From Pseudomonadota bacterium (lineage in GTDB: Bacteria; Pseudomonadota; Alphaproteobacteria; Sphingomonadales; Sphingomonadaceae): a stretch of DNA of 63,460 nt. Each line of letters begins with the position of its first letter. Position 1 is the first letter of the stretch. Where the stretch lies: contig JAEWZX010000029.1 in assembly GCA_023394965.1 (NCBI GenBank), positions 1-63,460 of the forward strand, read 5' to 3'. Below the pieces are notes generated by a model that searched no databases, had not been told where the DNA came from, and worked only from the letters and a program-made list of their open reading frames with translations. A program made the position numbers and the translations under genes. Below are positions 24,727-34,453 of the stretch, one piece after another.

Positions 24727-25343
24727 TCCCGGCCGTATGCCGGCAGCGCAAGGTTCCATCTGATTGCGGCGAGCCGCAGGCCATAGCCTGCGGCCGTCGC
24801 ACCCATCCAAACCCATTCTCGCACCAGCCCGAGAAGATCACCCAAGACGGTTATCCCTGCCGAAAGCGCAGCGGCGGTAACGTATAATTCTGGGCGCATG
24901 AGAATAGATGGCCTTCCGGCTATTACGTCGCGAATGATGCCTCCTACACAGCCAGTTATGACGCCCATCAGGATAGCAGGTGTGGGCGGAAGGCCATACT
25001 CCAGAGCCTTGGCCGAACCCAAAACCGCATAGGCTGCCATCCCGAGGCCGTCGGCGATCGAGAGAAGCCTTCCTCCCCACCAACGGGTCGGTGTGAACCA
25101 GGCAAACAGTGCCATCGCCAGACAGATCGCTGCCACCCAGGCATCGTGGATCCAGAACACGGGAGCGCCAATCAGCAGATCGCGTACCGTACCACCGCCA
25201 ACGCCCGTGATAAGCGCGAAAAAGGCAAGTGTGACGAAGGTTTGACGCTCTTTGGCTGCCACCAGAGCGCCTGTAAGCGCAAAGATGGCCACACCGGCAA
25301 GATCCAGCCAGTCGAGCAGGGGAGTAAGGACTTCAGGGGTCAT
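24723..25343 (-). CDS. TRIC/YicG-type membrane protein (UPF0126)
   Basis: 206 residues from MTPEVLTPLLDWLDLAGVAI. Two repeats of about three membrane segments each carry the signatures ALTGALVAAKER, GVGGGTVRDLLIG and GCVGGIIRDVIAG, typical of the YicG/TRIC family of trimeric cation channels or glycine-linked transporters. The reading frame is open further upstream but encodes no membrane-like or family-like sequence. The start overlaps the stop of the PepSY gene (ATGA), so both are in one transcript. Confidence 0.88.
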   Translation of the reverse strand: MTPEVLTPLLDWLDLAGVAIFALTGALVAAKERQTFVTLAFFALITGVGGGTVRDLLIGAPVFWIHDAWVAAICLAMALFAWFTPTRWWGGRLLSIADGLGMAAYAVLGSAKALEYGLPPTPAILMGVITGCVGGIIRDVIAGRPSILMRPELYVTAAALSAGITVLGDLLGLVREWVWMGATAAGYGLRLAAIRWNLALPAYGRD

Positions 25344-26041
25344 GGGCCGCCCATACGAGATTTTCGGCGGCGAAACAGCAGTATGCACCCGAGCAGCGAC
25401 GCGATTGCCGATAATATGGCAAAAAGAATCAAAATCGGATGATGCGTATCCTCGCGGGTTTGCAGATCCATGATATGCAGTCCCCACATGAAGTCGAAGA
25501 TCCGCCACCAGCGTGTTCTTACCGCTTCGATCTGCCCGGTATCTGTTCCCACATAGACATTGGTCCCGTCTTCCAGGCTAACCTGCCAAACCGGCATCGG
25601 ACGGCGGAAATCGGAAGGCACGGCATCCGCATCGTAACGCCGTGTGCTGACGACGTTCTCTCCGTCTTGGATACCGTCGGCAACAATCAGCCGTGCTTCC
25701 ACGTCGGAAAGCGGGCCCATGACACTACCATCCGGGCGGAAGCGCGCCGTGGTGCCATCCATATAGGCAATACGGGTAATCGTCTCGCCACGCTCGACCT
25801 GCGTCGTAACCGATCGCACCGGTCCCGTGGTCTGGGCAGGCAGGGTAACGGCAATCTGAGTATCGTCGGGCAGCGCGCTTTCCTGCACGTGCTTGCGCAG
25901 ATGGTTACCGCGCACTTCCTCTATTGGCTTGGCCACCATAACCAGCCCAGTAAGGGTCCACATCAGTACCGGAAAACCGACCAGCCAATCCAGCCATACA
26001 TGCAATTTTGCAAAGCGCCTCATCGCGCGCTGCTGTACCAT
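25340..26041 (-). CDS. PepSY-associated membrane protein
   Basis: 233 residues: a first membrane segment (WLVGFPVLMWTLTGLVMV), a periplasmic domain of about 150 residues with PepSY-like strands (ITRIAYMDGTTARFRPDG), and a C-terminal membrane segment (ILILFAILSAIASLLGCILL) ending in a basic tail. The plan resembles small iron-regulated PepSY-TM proteins. It lies 15 bases after the amidase gene and overlaps the YicG-type gene, forming a three-gene unit whose logic is unclear. Confidence 0.75.
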   Translation of the reverse strand: MVQQRAMRRFAKLHVWLDWLVGFPVLMWTLTGLVMVAKPIEEVRGNHLRKHVQESALPDDTQIAVTLPAQTTGPVRSVTTQVERGETITRIAYMDGTTARFRPDGSVMGPLSDVEARLIVADGIQDGENVVSTRRYDADAVPSDFRRPMPVWQVSLEDGTNVYVGTDTGQIEAVRTRWWRIFDFMWGLHIMDLQTREDTHHPILILFAILSAIASLLGCILLFRRRKSRMGGP

Positions 26042-26056
26042 TTCTCAGGATCCTCT

Positions 26057-27391
26057 CTAGCCGTGAAGGATCATGCCGATCGTCTCTGCCGCGGCAAGAC
26101 AATCCAGGTCGGCCCATCTTCGGGATATGACCTGCATGCCACAGGGTAAGCCCGCTGTTTCTCCCACGGGAAGCACCGTGGCAGGAAGGTTGGGATACGT
26201 CGCGAGCCCGGCCCAGCAGAGGGCGGTGCCTCCCGCTTGTTCCGTACCATTGATCGGTATCGTTCCGTCGAATACGCGGCCATCGCGGTGTGGCAAGGCA
26301 AGGACGGGCGCTGGCGGGGCCAGCACGAAGTCATACGTGTCGAAGAAATGATCCCACGCATTTTCGTTGCGGGTCTGGGCGTCCAGCATCTCGAACCAGT
26401 CGGTTGCGCTCGCCCGCTTCCCATTGGGGCCAGGCATGCCCCGCGCCATGGCGACGTTGAGCATGCGCATATATTCCGCCTGCTGTCGCTCGAGATCGGG
26501 GATGAGATCGCTTGCACGGTCTATGCTTATTCCCGCACGTTCCAGCTCTGCTACCGCCGCCTCGATAGGGGCGCGTACGGCGTCGTCGGTCGGGCAGGAA
26601 GGATGGTCAATCATCAGAAGTAAACGGCAATCGCGCAGTGTTTTTTTTCGCACCGCCAGAGGGATCGTCTGGGTCAGTTCGATCAGCAGTCGAAGATCGG
26701 CTGCGTTGCGCGCCAGCGGTCCGGCTATTGCCAGCGCCCCGTCATGTGCATCCCTACCTGCCATTAGCGGGTGATTGTGGCCCCGCTTCGAGATCAGGCC
26801 CCAACTGGTCTTGTGCCCCCACACACCACAGAAATGGGCAGGGACGCGGACCGAGCCGCCGATATCGCTACCATATTCGCAGGGTACCATGCCGCTCGCA
26901 ACGGCAGCGGCTGCGCCGCCCGATGATCCTCCAGGCGAACGCCTGTGATCGTGGGGATTGTTGGTCCGGCCATAGACTGGATTGTTCGATTGCCAGTCGG
27001 CGAGATCGGGCGGGACATTCGTCTTGCCAAGAAAGATTGCACCTGCGGCCTTAAGCTGGCTGACGACACGGGCATCACAAGTGGCGATATTTCCGGCGTG
27101 TGCTTCATGCCCCCAACAGGTTGGCAGCCCTTCGATGTCGAAGCTTTCCTTGATGGTCATCGGTACGCCGAACAGCGGCAGATTTCCAGATGGCTCGCCA
27201 TCGCTCATTGTCTTGGCCAGAGTTCGGGCGCGGTCGAAATCCGTTACCACCACCGCATCGATATGGGCATCGAGATGTTCGATCCGTGCGATTGCCATGT
27301 CTACCGCCTCGAGCGGGGACATGTCCCCGCGGCGGATGGCTTGCGCAAGCTCTATTGCGCCAGGTTCATTCGTCAGTTTTGGGTAGGCCAT
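26057..27391 (-). CDS. amidase (amidase-signature family)
   Basis: 444 residues. The Ser-cis-Ser-Lys triad is visible: Lys81 in GVPMTIKESF, the cis-Ser pair in SPGGSSGG (152-159) and the nucleophile Ser180 in GSDIGGSVRVP. Such enzymes hydrolyse carboxamides; the group includes GatA, fatty-acid amide hydrolases and many catabolic amidases. The isolated position away from gatB/gatC argues against GatA. GGAGAG lies 5 bases before the start. No signal peptide, so cytoplasmic. Substrate unknown. Confidence 0.9.
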   Translation of the reverse strand: MAYPKLTNEPGAIELAQAIRRGDMSPLEAVDMAIARIEHLDAHIDAVVVTDFDRARTLAKTMSDGEPSGNLPLFGVPMTIKESFDIEGLPTCWGHEAHAGNIATCDARVVSQLKAAGAIFLGKTNVPPDLADWQSNNPVYGRTNNPHDHRRSPGGSSGGAAAAVASGMVPCEYGSDIGGSVRVPAHFCGVWGHKTSWGLISKRGHNHPLMAGRDAHDGALAIAGPLARNAADLRLLIELTQTIPLAVRKKTLRDCRLLLMIDHPSCPTDDAVRAPIEAAVAELERAGISIDRASDLIPDLERQQAEYMRMLNVAMARGMPGPNGKRASATDWFEMLDAQTRNENAWDHFFDTYDFVLAPPAPVLALPHRDGRVFDGTIPINGTEQAGGTALCWAGLATYPNLPATVLPVGETAGLPCGMQVISRRWADLDCLAAAETIGMILHG

Positions 27392-27516
27392 GATCTCTCC
27401 TGTCGAGGAGCAATGTCGGATAAGCCGATTGCGCGGTCAATCGCCCTCTTGCGCGGGACACATGGTCGCCGCATGGCGTTGCCACTATGTCATAAAAAGA
27501 TTCCCGGAGGACAATC

Positions 27517-29208
27517 ATGCACCGTGCCATTCTTCCCCTGCTGCTCGCCAGCGCAGCCTGCACGCCCGTTGCAAACGATATGCCGGTCGTCTCGACAGAC
27601 GCGCCGCCGCCCGTTTCTTCGCACGACGAGGATGGCTATGACCTCAATGCGCAATACGCCAAGCTTGCGGTTATCGATATGGCACCGGACACGTCCTATC
27701 TGAATGCAGAAGAACGCGATGTCGTCAATCTGCTGATCCAAGCCAGCAGTTACATGGACGAAATCTATCTGCGCCAGCGCTATGCGCAGAACCCACAGCT
27801 TCGTCAGACGATATCGCGCGTCCGCCGCGCCGATCGCGACCTGCTGGTGACCATGTTCGACCGCTACTATGGTGTCTGGGACGATTTGGCGGAATTCCAT
27901 CCGTTCTGGGGCGCGGACCCTCTTCCAGAAGGGGCCGGCTTCTATCCCACCGATCTGACGCGCGAGGAATTCGACGCCTATCTGGCAGCCCATCCGGGCG
28001 AGAAGGCGGCACTGCTCAGCCCCTACACGGTGGTCAAGCGCCAGGGCGGCAAGCTGGTGGCCGTCCCCTATTCCGTGGAATATCGTGAATTTCTGGTCCC
28101 GGCGGCGCGGTTGCTGGAACAGGCAGCGCAACGGACCAGCAACCCCAGCCTCAAGAAATTCCTTTCGCTGCGTGCGGCAAGTTTCCTGAGCGACGATTAC
28201 TATGAAAGCGAAATGGCCTGGATGGACCTGGCGGATACACCGATCGAAGTCGCGATTGGTCCCTATGAAGTCTATACCGACAGGCTCTATGGCACCAAAA
28301 CCGCTTTCGAAAGCTTCGTCACGCTGCGCAATCCGGAAGAGAGCGCGGCTCTGGCCAAGTACAAGCATTACCTGCGCGACATGGAAGGCAACCTGCCGAT
28401 CGAAGACCGCTATAAGAATTTTCAACGCGGTTTCGAAAGTCCGATCGCCGTGGCGGATCAGGTTCATGGCGGGGGCGACAACGTGCCGGGTGTGCAGACC
28501 ATCGCCTTCAATCTGCCCAATGATGAGCGCGTGCGCGAAGCCAAGGGCGCGAAGAAGGTGATTCTGGCCAATGTTCTGGGCGCGAAATACGAACGGATAC
28601 TGGACCCGATCGGCGATGTCGTTCTGAAGCAGGAACAGGCTGCGCTGGTGGCGAAGAAATACATGGAACTGGAAACACTTTTCCATGAACTTTCGCACAG
28701 CCTCGGGCCGGGCACGATCACCAAGGACGGCCGCCAGACCACGGTTAACGAGGAGCTGAAGGAACAGTATTCGGCACTTGAAGAAAGCAAGGCCGATGTC
28801 ATGGGTGTGTGGAACATCCTTTTCATGATGGAGAAAGGCGAAATTCCCAAGGTTGAAAAGCAGCAGCTTTACGCGACTTATTTCGCTGGCATCTTCCGCG
28901 CGATGCGTTTCGGTATCGACGAAGCGCACGGCAAGGGCGCCGCGCTGCAATATGGTTATCTCAAGGAAAAGGGTGCGTTCGCTTGGGATGCGGCCTCCAA
29001 CCGTTATGTCGTCGACTATACGACGATGGAAACGGCTTTGCGCGATCTCCTGCATGATCAGCTGATGCTGCAGGCGAATGGCGATTACGAAGGCACCAAG
29101 GCCTTCTTCGCCCGTTATGCCAAGCTGGATGACTGGGCACGCGGGCGCTTCGCTGCGATGAGCGATATCCCGGTCGATATTCAGCCGGTCTATCCCGACG
29201 AAGTCTGA
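27517..29208 (+). CDS. M49-like (DPP III-type) zinc peptidase, probable lipoprotein
   Basis: 563 residues. The N-terminus (HRAILPLLLASAACTPVAND) looks like a lipoprotein signal with Cys15 as anchor, though Ser at -3 is not ideal. Zinc-binding residues are H390-E-L-S-H394, and a downstream glutamate lies in LEESKADVMG (421-430), the arrangement of dipeptidyl peptidase III relatives. Classical M49 has HEXXGH with six positions; here the motif is HEXXH followed by SLGPG, as in the bacterial M49-like branch. It probably removes dipeptides in the periplasm or at the outer membrane. GGAGGAC is the ribosome-binding site; convergent with the next gene. Confidence 0.8.
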   Translation: MHRAILPLLLASAACTPVANDMPVVSTDAPPPVSSHDEDGYDLNAQYAKLAVIDMAPDTSYLNAEERDVVNLLIQASSYMDEIYLRQRYAQNPQLRQTISRVRRADRDLLVTMFDRYYGVWDDLAEFHPFWGADPLPEGAGFYPTDLTREEFDAYLAAHPGEKAALLSPYTVVKRQGGKLVAVPYSVEYREFLVPAARLLEQAAQRTSNPSLKKFLSLRAASFLSDDYYESEMAWMDLADTPIEVAIGPYEVYTDRLYGTKTAFESFVTLRNPEESAALAKYKHYLRDMEGNLPIEDRYKNFQRGFESPIAVADQVHGGGDNVPGVQTIAFNLPNDERVREAKGAKKVILANVLGAKYERILDPIGDVVLKQEQAALVAKKYMELETLFHELSHSLGPGTITKDGRQTTVNEELKEQYSALEESKADVMGVWNILFMMEKGEIPKVEKQQLYATYFAGIFRAMRFGIDEAHGKGAALQYGYLKEKGAFAWDAASNRYVVDYTTMETALRDLLHDQLMLQANGDYEGTKAFFARYAKLDDWARGRFAAMSDIPVDIQPVYPDEV

Positions 29209-29214
29209 TCCTTA

Positions 29215-30690
29215 TCAGCGGGGGGCGAGGACGACCGAGGCGGTCCCTGTCCCCCACACTGGAAGGTACACCCCCTGACCTGCAGCTCTCAGCTTGCCGG
29301 TTCTCACATCGTCAATCTTGGCCCGGATGATGACATCGCCTTCGCGCTTCGAATCGATGGCATTGGCGATTTTGACCATCAGTTCATCATAATCCCGTTC
29401 GAGATTCTGGGTGAGGGCGTTGGCGATGGTCTGAGAGAAACCGGGCGAATTGGCGATCTGGAGCAGAAAATCGGTCATTTCACGATCCGTATCGCCGGTT
29501 ATTTCAAGCTCGGAAAACCTTATTTTGCGGGATCCCGGCTGATTGACGGGCAGGGCTGTCAGCCACACCTGTCCGTCGGTGTCTCCAAAACGTTCGTCGA
29601 TACGGGCGGCGTTGAAAGTCAGGCCCAGCGCAATACGGTTTCCAGTCGTGCCATAGGCTGTCACGGTGCGGAAGCGTGCCTTGACCGGGCCTACACCGGG
29701 CACGTCGAATGGCCGTTTCGAGCGCTTAACGAGCGCCTTGGCCACGACGGGGGCCAATTCCTTGTATTCGGCAATGACCGGGATGAAGAACTGTGTTTTG
29801 CCCGGCGGGCCCTGAAGCGGCACCAGCGGAGGCAATGGTTTGCGCTCAGGGTCTGGTTGACGTTCGCCGACAAAAGTTTCCGTGACAGCCCTCATTCCCA
29901 GCCTGAGTTCCATCTGCTTTCCCCGCAGCGTGTAGCCACCATAGTAGAGTTGTTCGGGGATGATCCGCATCCACACTGGCGGATTTTTGTGATTGAGTTC
30001 GAGCGAGGTGAAAGCTTCCCCCCACAGACGCTCGATATCCTCACGAACGCCCAGCTGGGCGAGTTCGCGAGGGAGTGAACGTTCGAGGCGCGCGATTACC
30101 GGTTTTAGCTGGGCATCGGCGTCACTGGTGAATTCGATCCGCTGGCCGAGAAAATCCACATGCGGCTCGTCGGTCCAGTCATACTGGATATCGACATTGC
30201 CCCGCGGATTCCATTGTTTGTCCAGCGAGAGGCGGACGACGACGCGCACCTTGGCATCGCCAGAGGCTGTTTCCTGCTTGAGGATGCCTGCAATATCCTT
30301 GGCCTTGATTTCCGCATGGATCGGCATGGTCAGGATGATGTCCTGCCCGCGCCCGTCGATCGTCATCCGGCCCCGCGTGACTGTGCCCACGATATCGCAT
30401 TTGATCTTTGGGGTCTTGAGCTTGACGAACGCCACCTTCACCTTCTTGGAAGCCGCGCAGGTTTGATCCTTGCGATCGATGGACCACAAGGTCCGCGGGA
30501 TCTCTTGCGACAGCTGGGAGGCCAGGGCGGTGAGATCTGCCGTTACGGGAACCGCGACCAGGGAACTTTGCGGATCGACTTCGATCCGGTCGTTTGCGCG
30601 CGGGGGTGGGGCAAATGCCGGTTCCTTGCTGCATCCGGCGAGCAACAGTGGGCCGCAACTTGCTGCAATCATCAAGCGTCTGAATTTCAT
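29215..30690 (-). CDS. DUF4403 family lipoprotein
   Basis: 491 residues from MKFRRLMIAASCGPLLLAGC; LLAGC is a clear lipobox. An in-frame start five codons earlier is possible. The body contains the DUF4403 layout: an early IPRTLWSIDRKDQTC segment with paired cysteines (CAASKKVKVAFVKLKTPKIKC) and two related halves with long beta segments. DUF4403 proteins resemble BPI/TULIP-like lipid-binding folds in my recollection, so a lipid-transfer role at the envelope is conceivable but unproven. Confidence 0.8.
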   Translation of the reverse strand: MKFRRLMIAASCGPLLLAGCSKEPAFAPPPRANDRIEVDPQSSLVAVPVTADLTALASQLSQEIPRTLWSIDRKDQTCAASKKVKVAFVKLKTPKIKCDIVGTVTRGRMTIDGRGQDIILTMPIHAEIKAKDIAGILKQETASGDAKVRVVVRLSLDKQWNPRGNVDIQYDWTDEPHVDFLGQRIEFTSDADAQLKPVIARLERSLPRELAQLGVREDIERLWGEAFTSLELNHKNPPVWMRIIPEQLYYGGYTLRGKQMELRLGMRAVTETFVGERQPDPERKPLPPLVPLQGPPGKTQFFIPVIAEYKELAPVVAKALVKRSKRPFDVPGVGPVKARFRTVTAYGTTGNRIALGLTFNAARIDERFGDTDGQVWLTALPVNQPGSRKIRFSELEITGDTDREMTDFLLQIANSPGFSQTIANALTQNLERDYDELMVKIANAIDSKREGDVIIRAKIDDVRTGKLRAAGQGVYLPVWGTGTASVVLAPR

Positions 30691-30758
30691 GCGTGATTGC
30701 CCCAAATGCCCGGTTGCCTAAATCTGGGCCAGGGTCCGACAATCGGCAAGTGGAAACT

Positions 30759-31553
30759 TCAGCGGGACGGTGCGATCAGTTTCAGTCCCAAACCGTAACC
30801 GAGAATGGCCGATGCGCCATAGCCGAGTAGTGGGAACGGATAATTCGATACCAGGGCCGCAAGGCTGAAACCGGCGAAGGACCCGGCAAGGGCATAGCGC
30901 TGGCTGGCAGTGCCACCACGCAACCCGGCCAGCATCACGACAGTGATCGGCATGGCGAGCAGCATACCGCCTGCCAGCCACCAGGACAGATCGGCCGCAT
31001 CGATCAGAATGCGTTCGACAAAGGGCTGGGCGGGCAGTTCGCCCCGCAACAGCATCGACATGCTGGCCAGAAACCCCAGTAGCGCAATGCCGCCTGTCAT
31101 CCAGTGGGGCCTGGCCAGATAGAGCCCGATGGCCGCCCCGGTGAGTGCCAGCCCCGTGCCCGCGTCCGGTTGCATGAATGCCGCCAGCAGCGCCAGCAAC
31201 AGGGCAGCCCTGCCGACGACGTCTTTCTCTGCGCTGAGGACGCTGATCGCGGGTATGGTCAGCAATCCGGCATGAAGGACCAGCGGTCCGACCGGAAGCC
31301 AGCGCGCCACGCCGTTTATCGCCACCCCCGACACGAAGGGTACGAGCAGGAGCGCCACAGCCACCAGCAGGATGGGCAGGTGATGGGCGCGCTTTACCCG
31401 CGGCCAGTCGGTCGCGATCAGCGCCAGGGACAGCAGCAGAGCCACCCCGTTGACCAGCAGGTAGTTCTTCGGAGCACCGGCCAAGGCCAGATAGGTCAGC
31501 CCGACCAGCGATGGCATGGCGAGTGCCGCAATTGTCGACACTCGCCTGGTCAT
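30759..31553 (-). CDS. short SEDS-like (FtsW/RodA-type) membrane protein
   Basis: 264 residues, about eight membrane segments. Three places echo FtsW/RodA/SpoVE: GVARWLPVGPLVLHAGLLTI (compare G-x-RW-x-x-G with the conserved PSE region), MQPDAGTGLALTGAAIG (the QPDLGT motif) and NYPFPLLGYGASAILGYGLG (the LPF-SYGGSS region). True SEDS glycosyltransferases are 360-420 residues with a catalytic Asp in a large loop; this is much shorter and key residues differ, so it is probably a degenerate relative without polymerase activity. Confidence 0.6.
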   Translation of the reverse strand: MTRRVSTIAALAMPSLVGLTYLALAGAPKNYLLVNGVALLLSLALIATDWPRVKRAHHLPILLVAVALLLVPFVSGVAINGVARWLPVGPLVLHAGLLTIPAISVLSAEKDVVGRAALLLALLAAFMQPDAGTGLALTGAAIGLYLARPHWMTGGIALLGFLASMSMLLRGELPAQPFVERILIDAADLSWWLAGGMLLAMPITVVMLAGLRGGTASQRYALAGSFAGFSLAALVSNYPFPLLGYGASAILGYGLGLKLIAPSR

Positions 31554-31586
31554 TCAGATCATGCCTCCGGCCATCATGGACGACGA

Positions 31587-32996
<1,410 letters not shown>

Positions 32997-33200
32997 GATT
33001 CGTCTCTGTTAACTCTCGTTGCGTCGCAGACATGGACCGCATGTTACACGGTTCAAGGGATAAAAACGGCACCTTGCGGTCGGGCGCAATTCGCTCGGGC
33101 AAGGAAGGTGGAGTGCATCGGTCATGTCTGGCATCATGCCATCATTGCTGGCCTGTAGGACAGCCTTACCCACTCACGCGCACTCCAGTCGTCACCGCAT

Positions 33201-34436
33201 TTAAAGGTCGATCAGCATCCGGGTCGGATCTTCGATCGCATCCTTGATGATTTTCAGCGCCGTCACTGCCTCGCGGCCGTCGATCAGACGGTGATCGTAA
33301 GACAGGGCGATATACATCATCGGACGGATGACGATTTCGCCATCGACGACGACCGGGCGATCTTCGATCCGGTGCAGGCCGAGCACGGCGCTCTGCGGCG
33401 GATTGATGATCGGGGTCGACATCAGCGATCCGAAGACGCCGCCGTTGGAAATGGTGAAGGTGCCGCCCTTCATGTCGTCCATCGTCAGCGTGCCTTCCTT
33501 GGCGCGCTTGCCGAAATCGGCGATGTCCTTTTCGATCTGGGCAAAGCCCTTGTCCTGCGCATCGCGGACAACCGGGACAACCAGGCCGTTGGGTGCGGAC
33601 ACGGCAACCGAAATGTCGACATAGTCGTGATAAACGATTTCGTCGCCTTCGATATAGGCGTTGACCGACGGCACATCCTTCAGCGCCAGGCATGCCGCCT
33701 TGGCGAAGAAGCCCATGAAGCCGAGGCGGATGTCATGTTTCTTGGCGAACAGATCCTTGTACTTGCCCCGCGCTTCCATGACAGCCGACATGTCGACATC
33801 GTTGAAAGTGGTGAGCAGGGCCGCATTTTCCTGCGCCCCCTTGAGCCGCTTGGCGATGGTCTGCCGCATGCGGGTCATCTTGACGCGTTCTTCGCGGCGT
33901 TCCCCGCCACTTGCTGCCGGGGCCGCGGTGCTGGCTGCCGGGGCGCTGCCGCCCGATTTCTTGGCTTCTGCCGCAGCGATCACGTCTTCCTTGGTCAGGC
34001 GGCCGTCCTTGCCGGTGCCCTTGATCGTGGACGGATCGACGCCGTGTTCAAGCACCGCGCGGCGCACCGCCGGGGAAAGCGTCTGGGCAGCATCGCCGCC
34101 GGTTGCTTCCTTGGTCTGTGCAGGCGCAGCCTTTTCGACACCGGCATCGGGCGTTTCCGCCTTGGGGGCATCGCCGCCCGAAGATTTCGCCGGAGCGGCA
34201 CCTTCCTCGATCACAGCGATAACAGAATCGACCCCGACCGTGTCGCCCACGGCGACCTTGAATTCCTTGATCGTCCCGGCAACGGGCGAGGGGGCCTCGA
34301 CCGCGACCTTGTCGGTTTCAAGGCTGATGATGGGTTCATCGACGGCGACCGCATCGCCGACATTCTTCAGCAATTCGCCGACGGTAGCTTCGGTGACCGA
34401 TTCACCCAGCGTAGGAACTTTGACTTCGGTGGCCAT
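33201..34436 (-). CDS. sucB: 2-oxoglutarate dehydrogenase E2, dihydrolipoyl succinyltransferase
   Basis: 411 residues with one lipoyl domain at the N-terminus (lipoyl-lysine in SLETDKVAVEAPSPVAGT), an Ala/Pro/Lys-rich linker, an E1/E3-binding domain (LSPAVRRAVLEHGVDPSTIK) and the catalytic domain with LSYDHRLIDGREAV carrying the active-site His and Asp. A single lipoyl domain and the neighbouring sucA identify the succinyl rather than the acetyl enzyme. It follows sucA by 17 bases. Confidence 0.97.
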   Translation of the reverse strand: MATEVKVPTLGESVTEATVGELLKNVGDAVAVDEPIISLETDKVAVEAPSPVAGTIKEFKVAVGDTVGVDSVIAVIEEGAAPAKSSGGDAPKAETPDAGVEKAAPAQTKEATGGDAAQTLSPAVRRAVLEHGVDPSTIKGTGKDGRLTKEDVIAAAEAKKSGGSAPAASTAAPAASGGERREERVKMTRMRQTIAKRLKGAQENAALLTTFNDVDMSAVMEARGKYKDLFAKKHDIRLGFMGFFAKAACLALKDVPSVNAYIEGDEIVYHDYVDISVAVSAPNGLVVPVVRDAQDKGFAQIEKDIADFGKRAKEGTLTMDDMKGGTFTISNGGVFGSLMSTPIINPPQSAVLGLHRIEDRPVVVDGEIVIRPMMYIALSYDHRLIDGREAVTALKIIKDAIEDPTRMLIDL

Positions 34437-34453
34437 ATTCTCGCTTTCCCGAA

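Noticed and set aside
33129..33141. TGGCATCATGCCA palindrome between sucB and lpdA
   Set aside because: One-base centre and short arms in a stretch with no other regulatory sign; expected by chance at this length scale.
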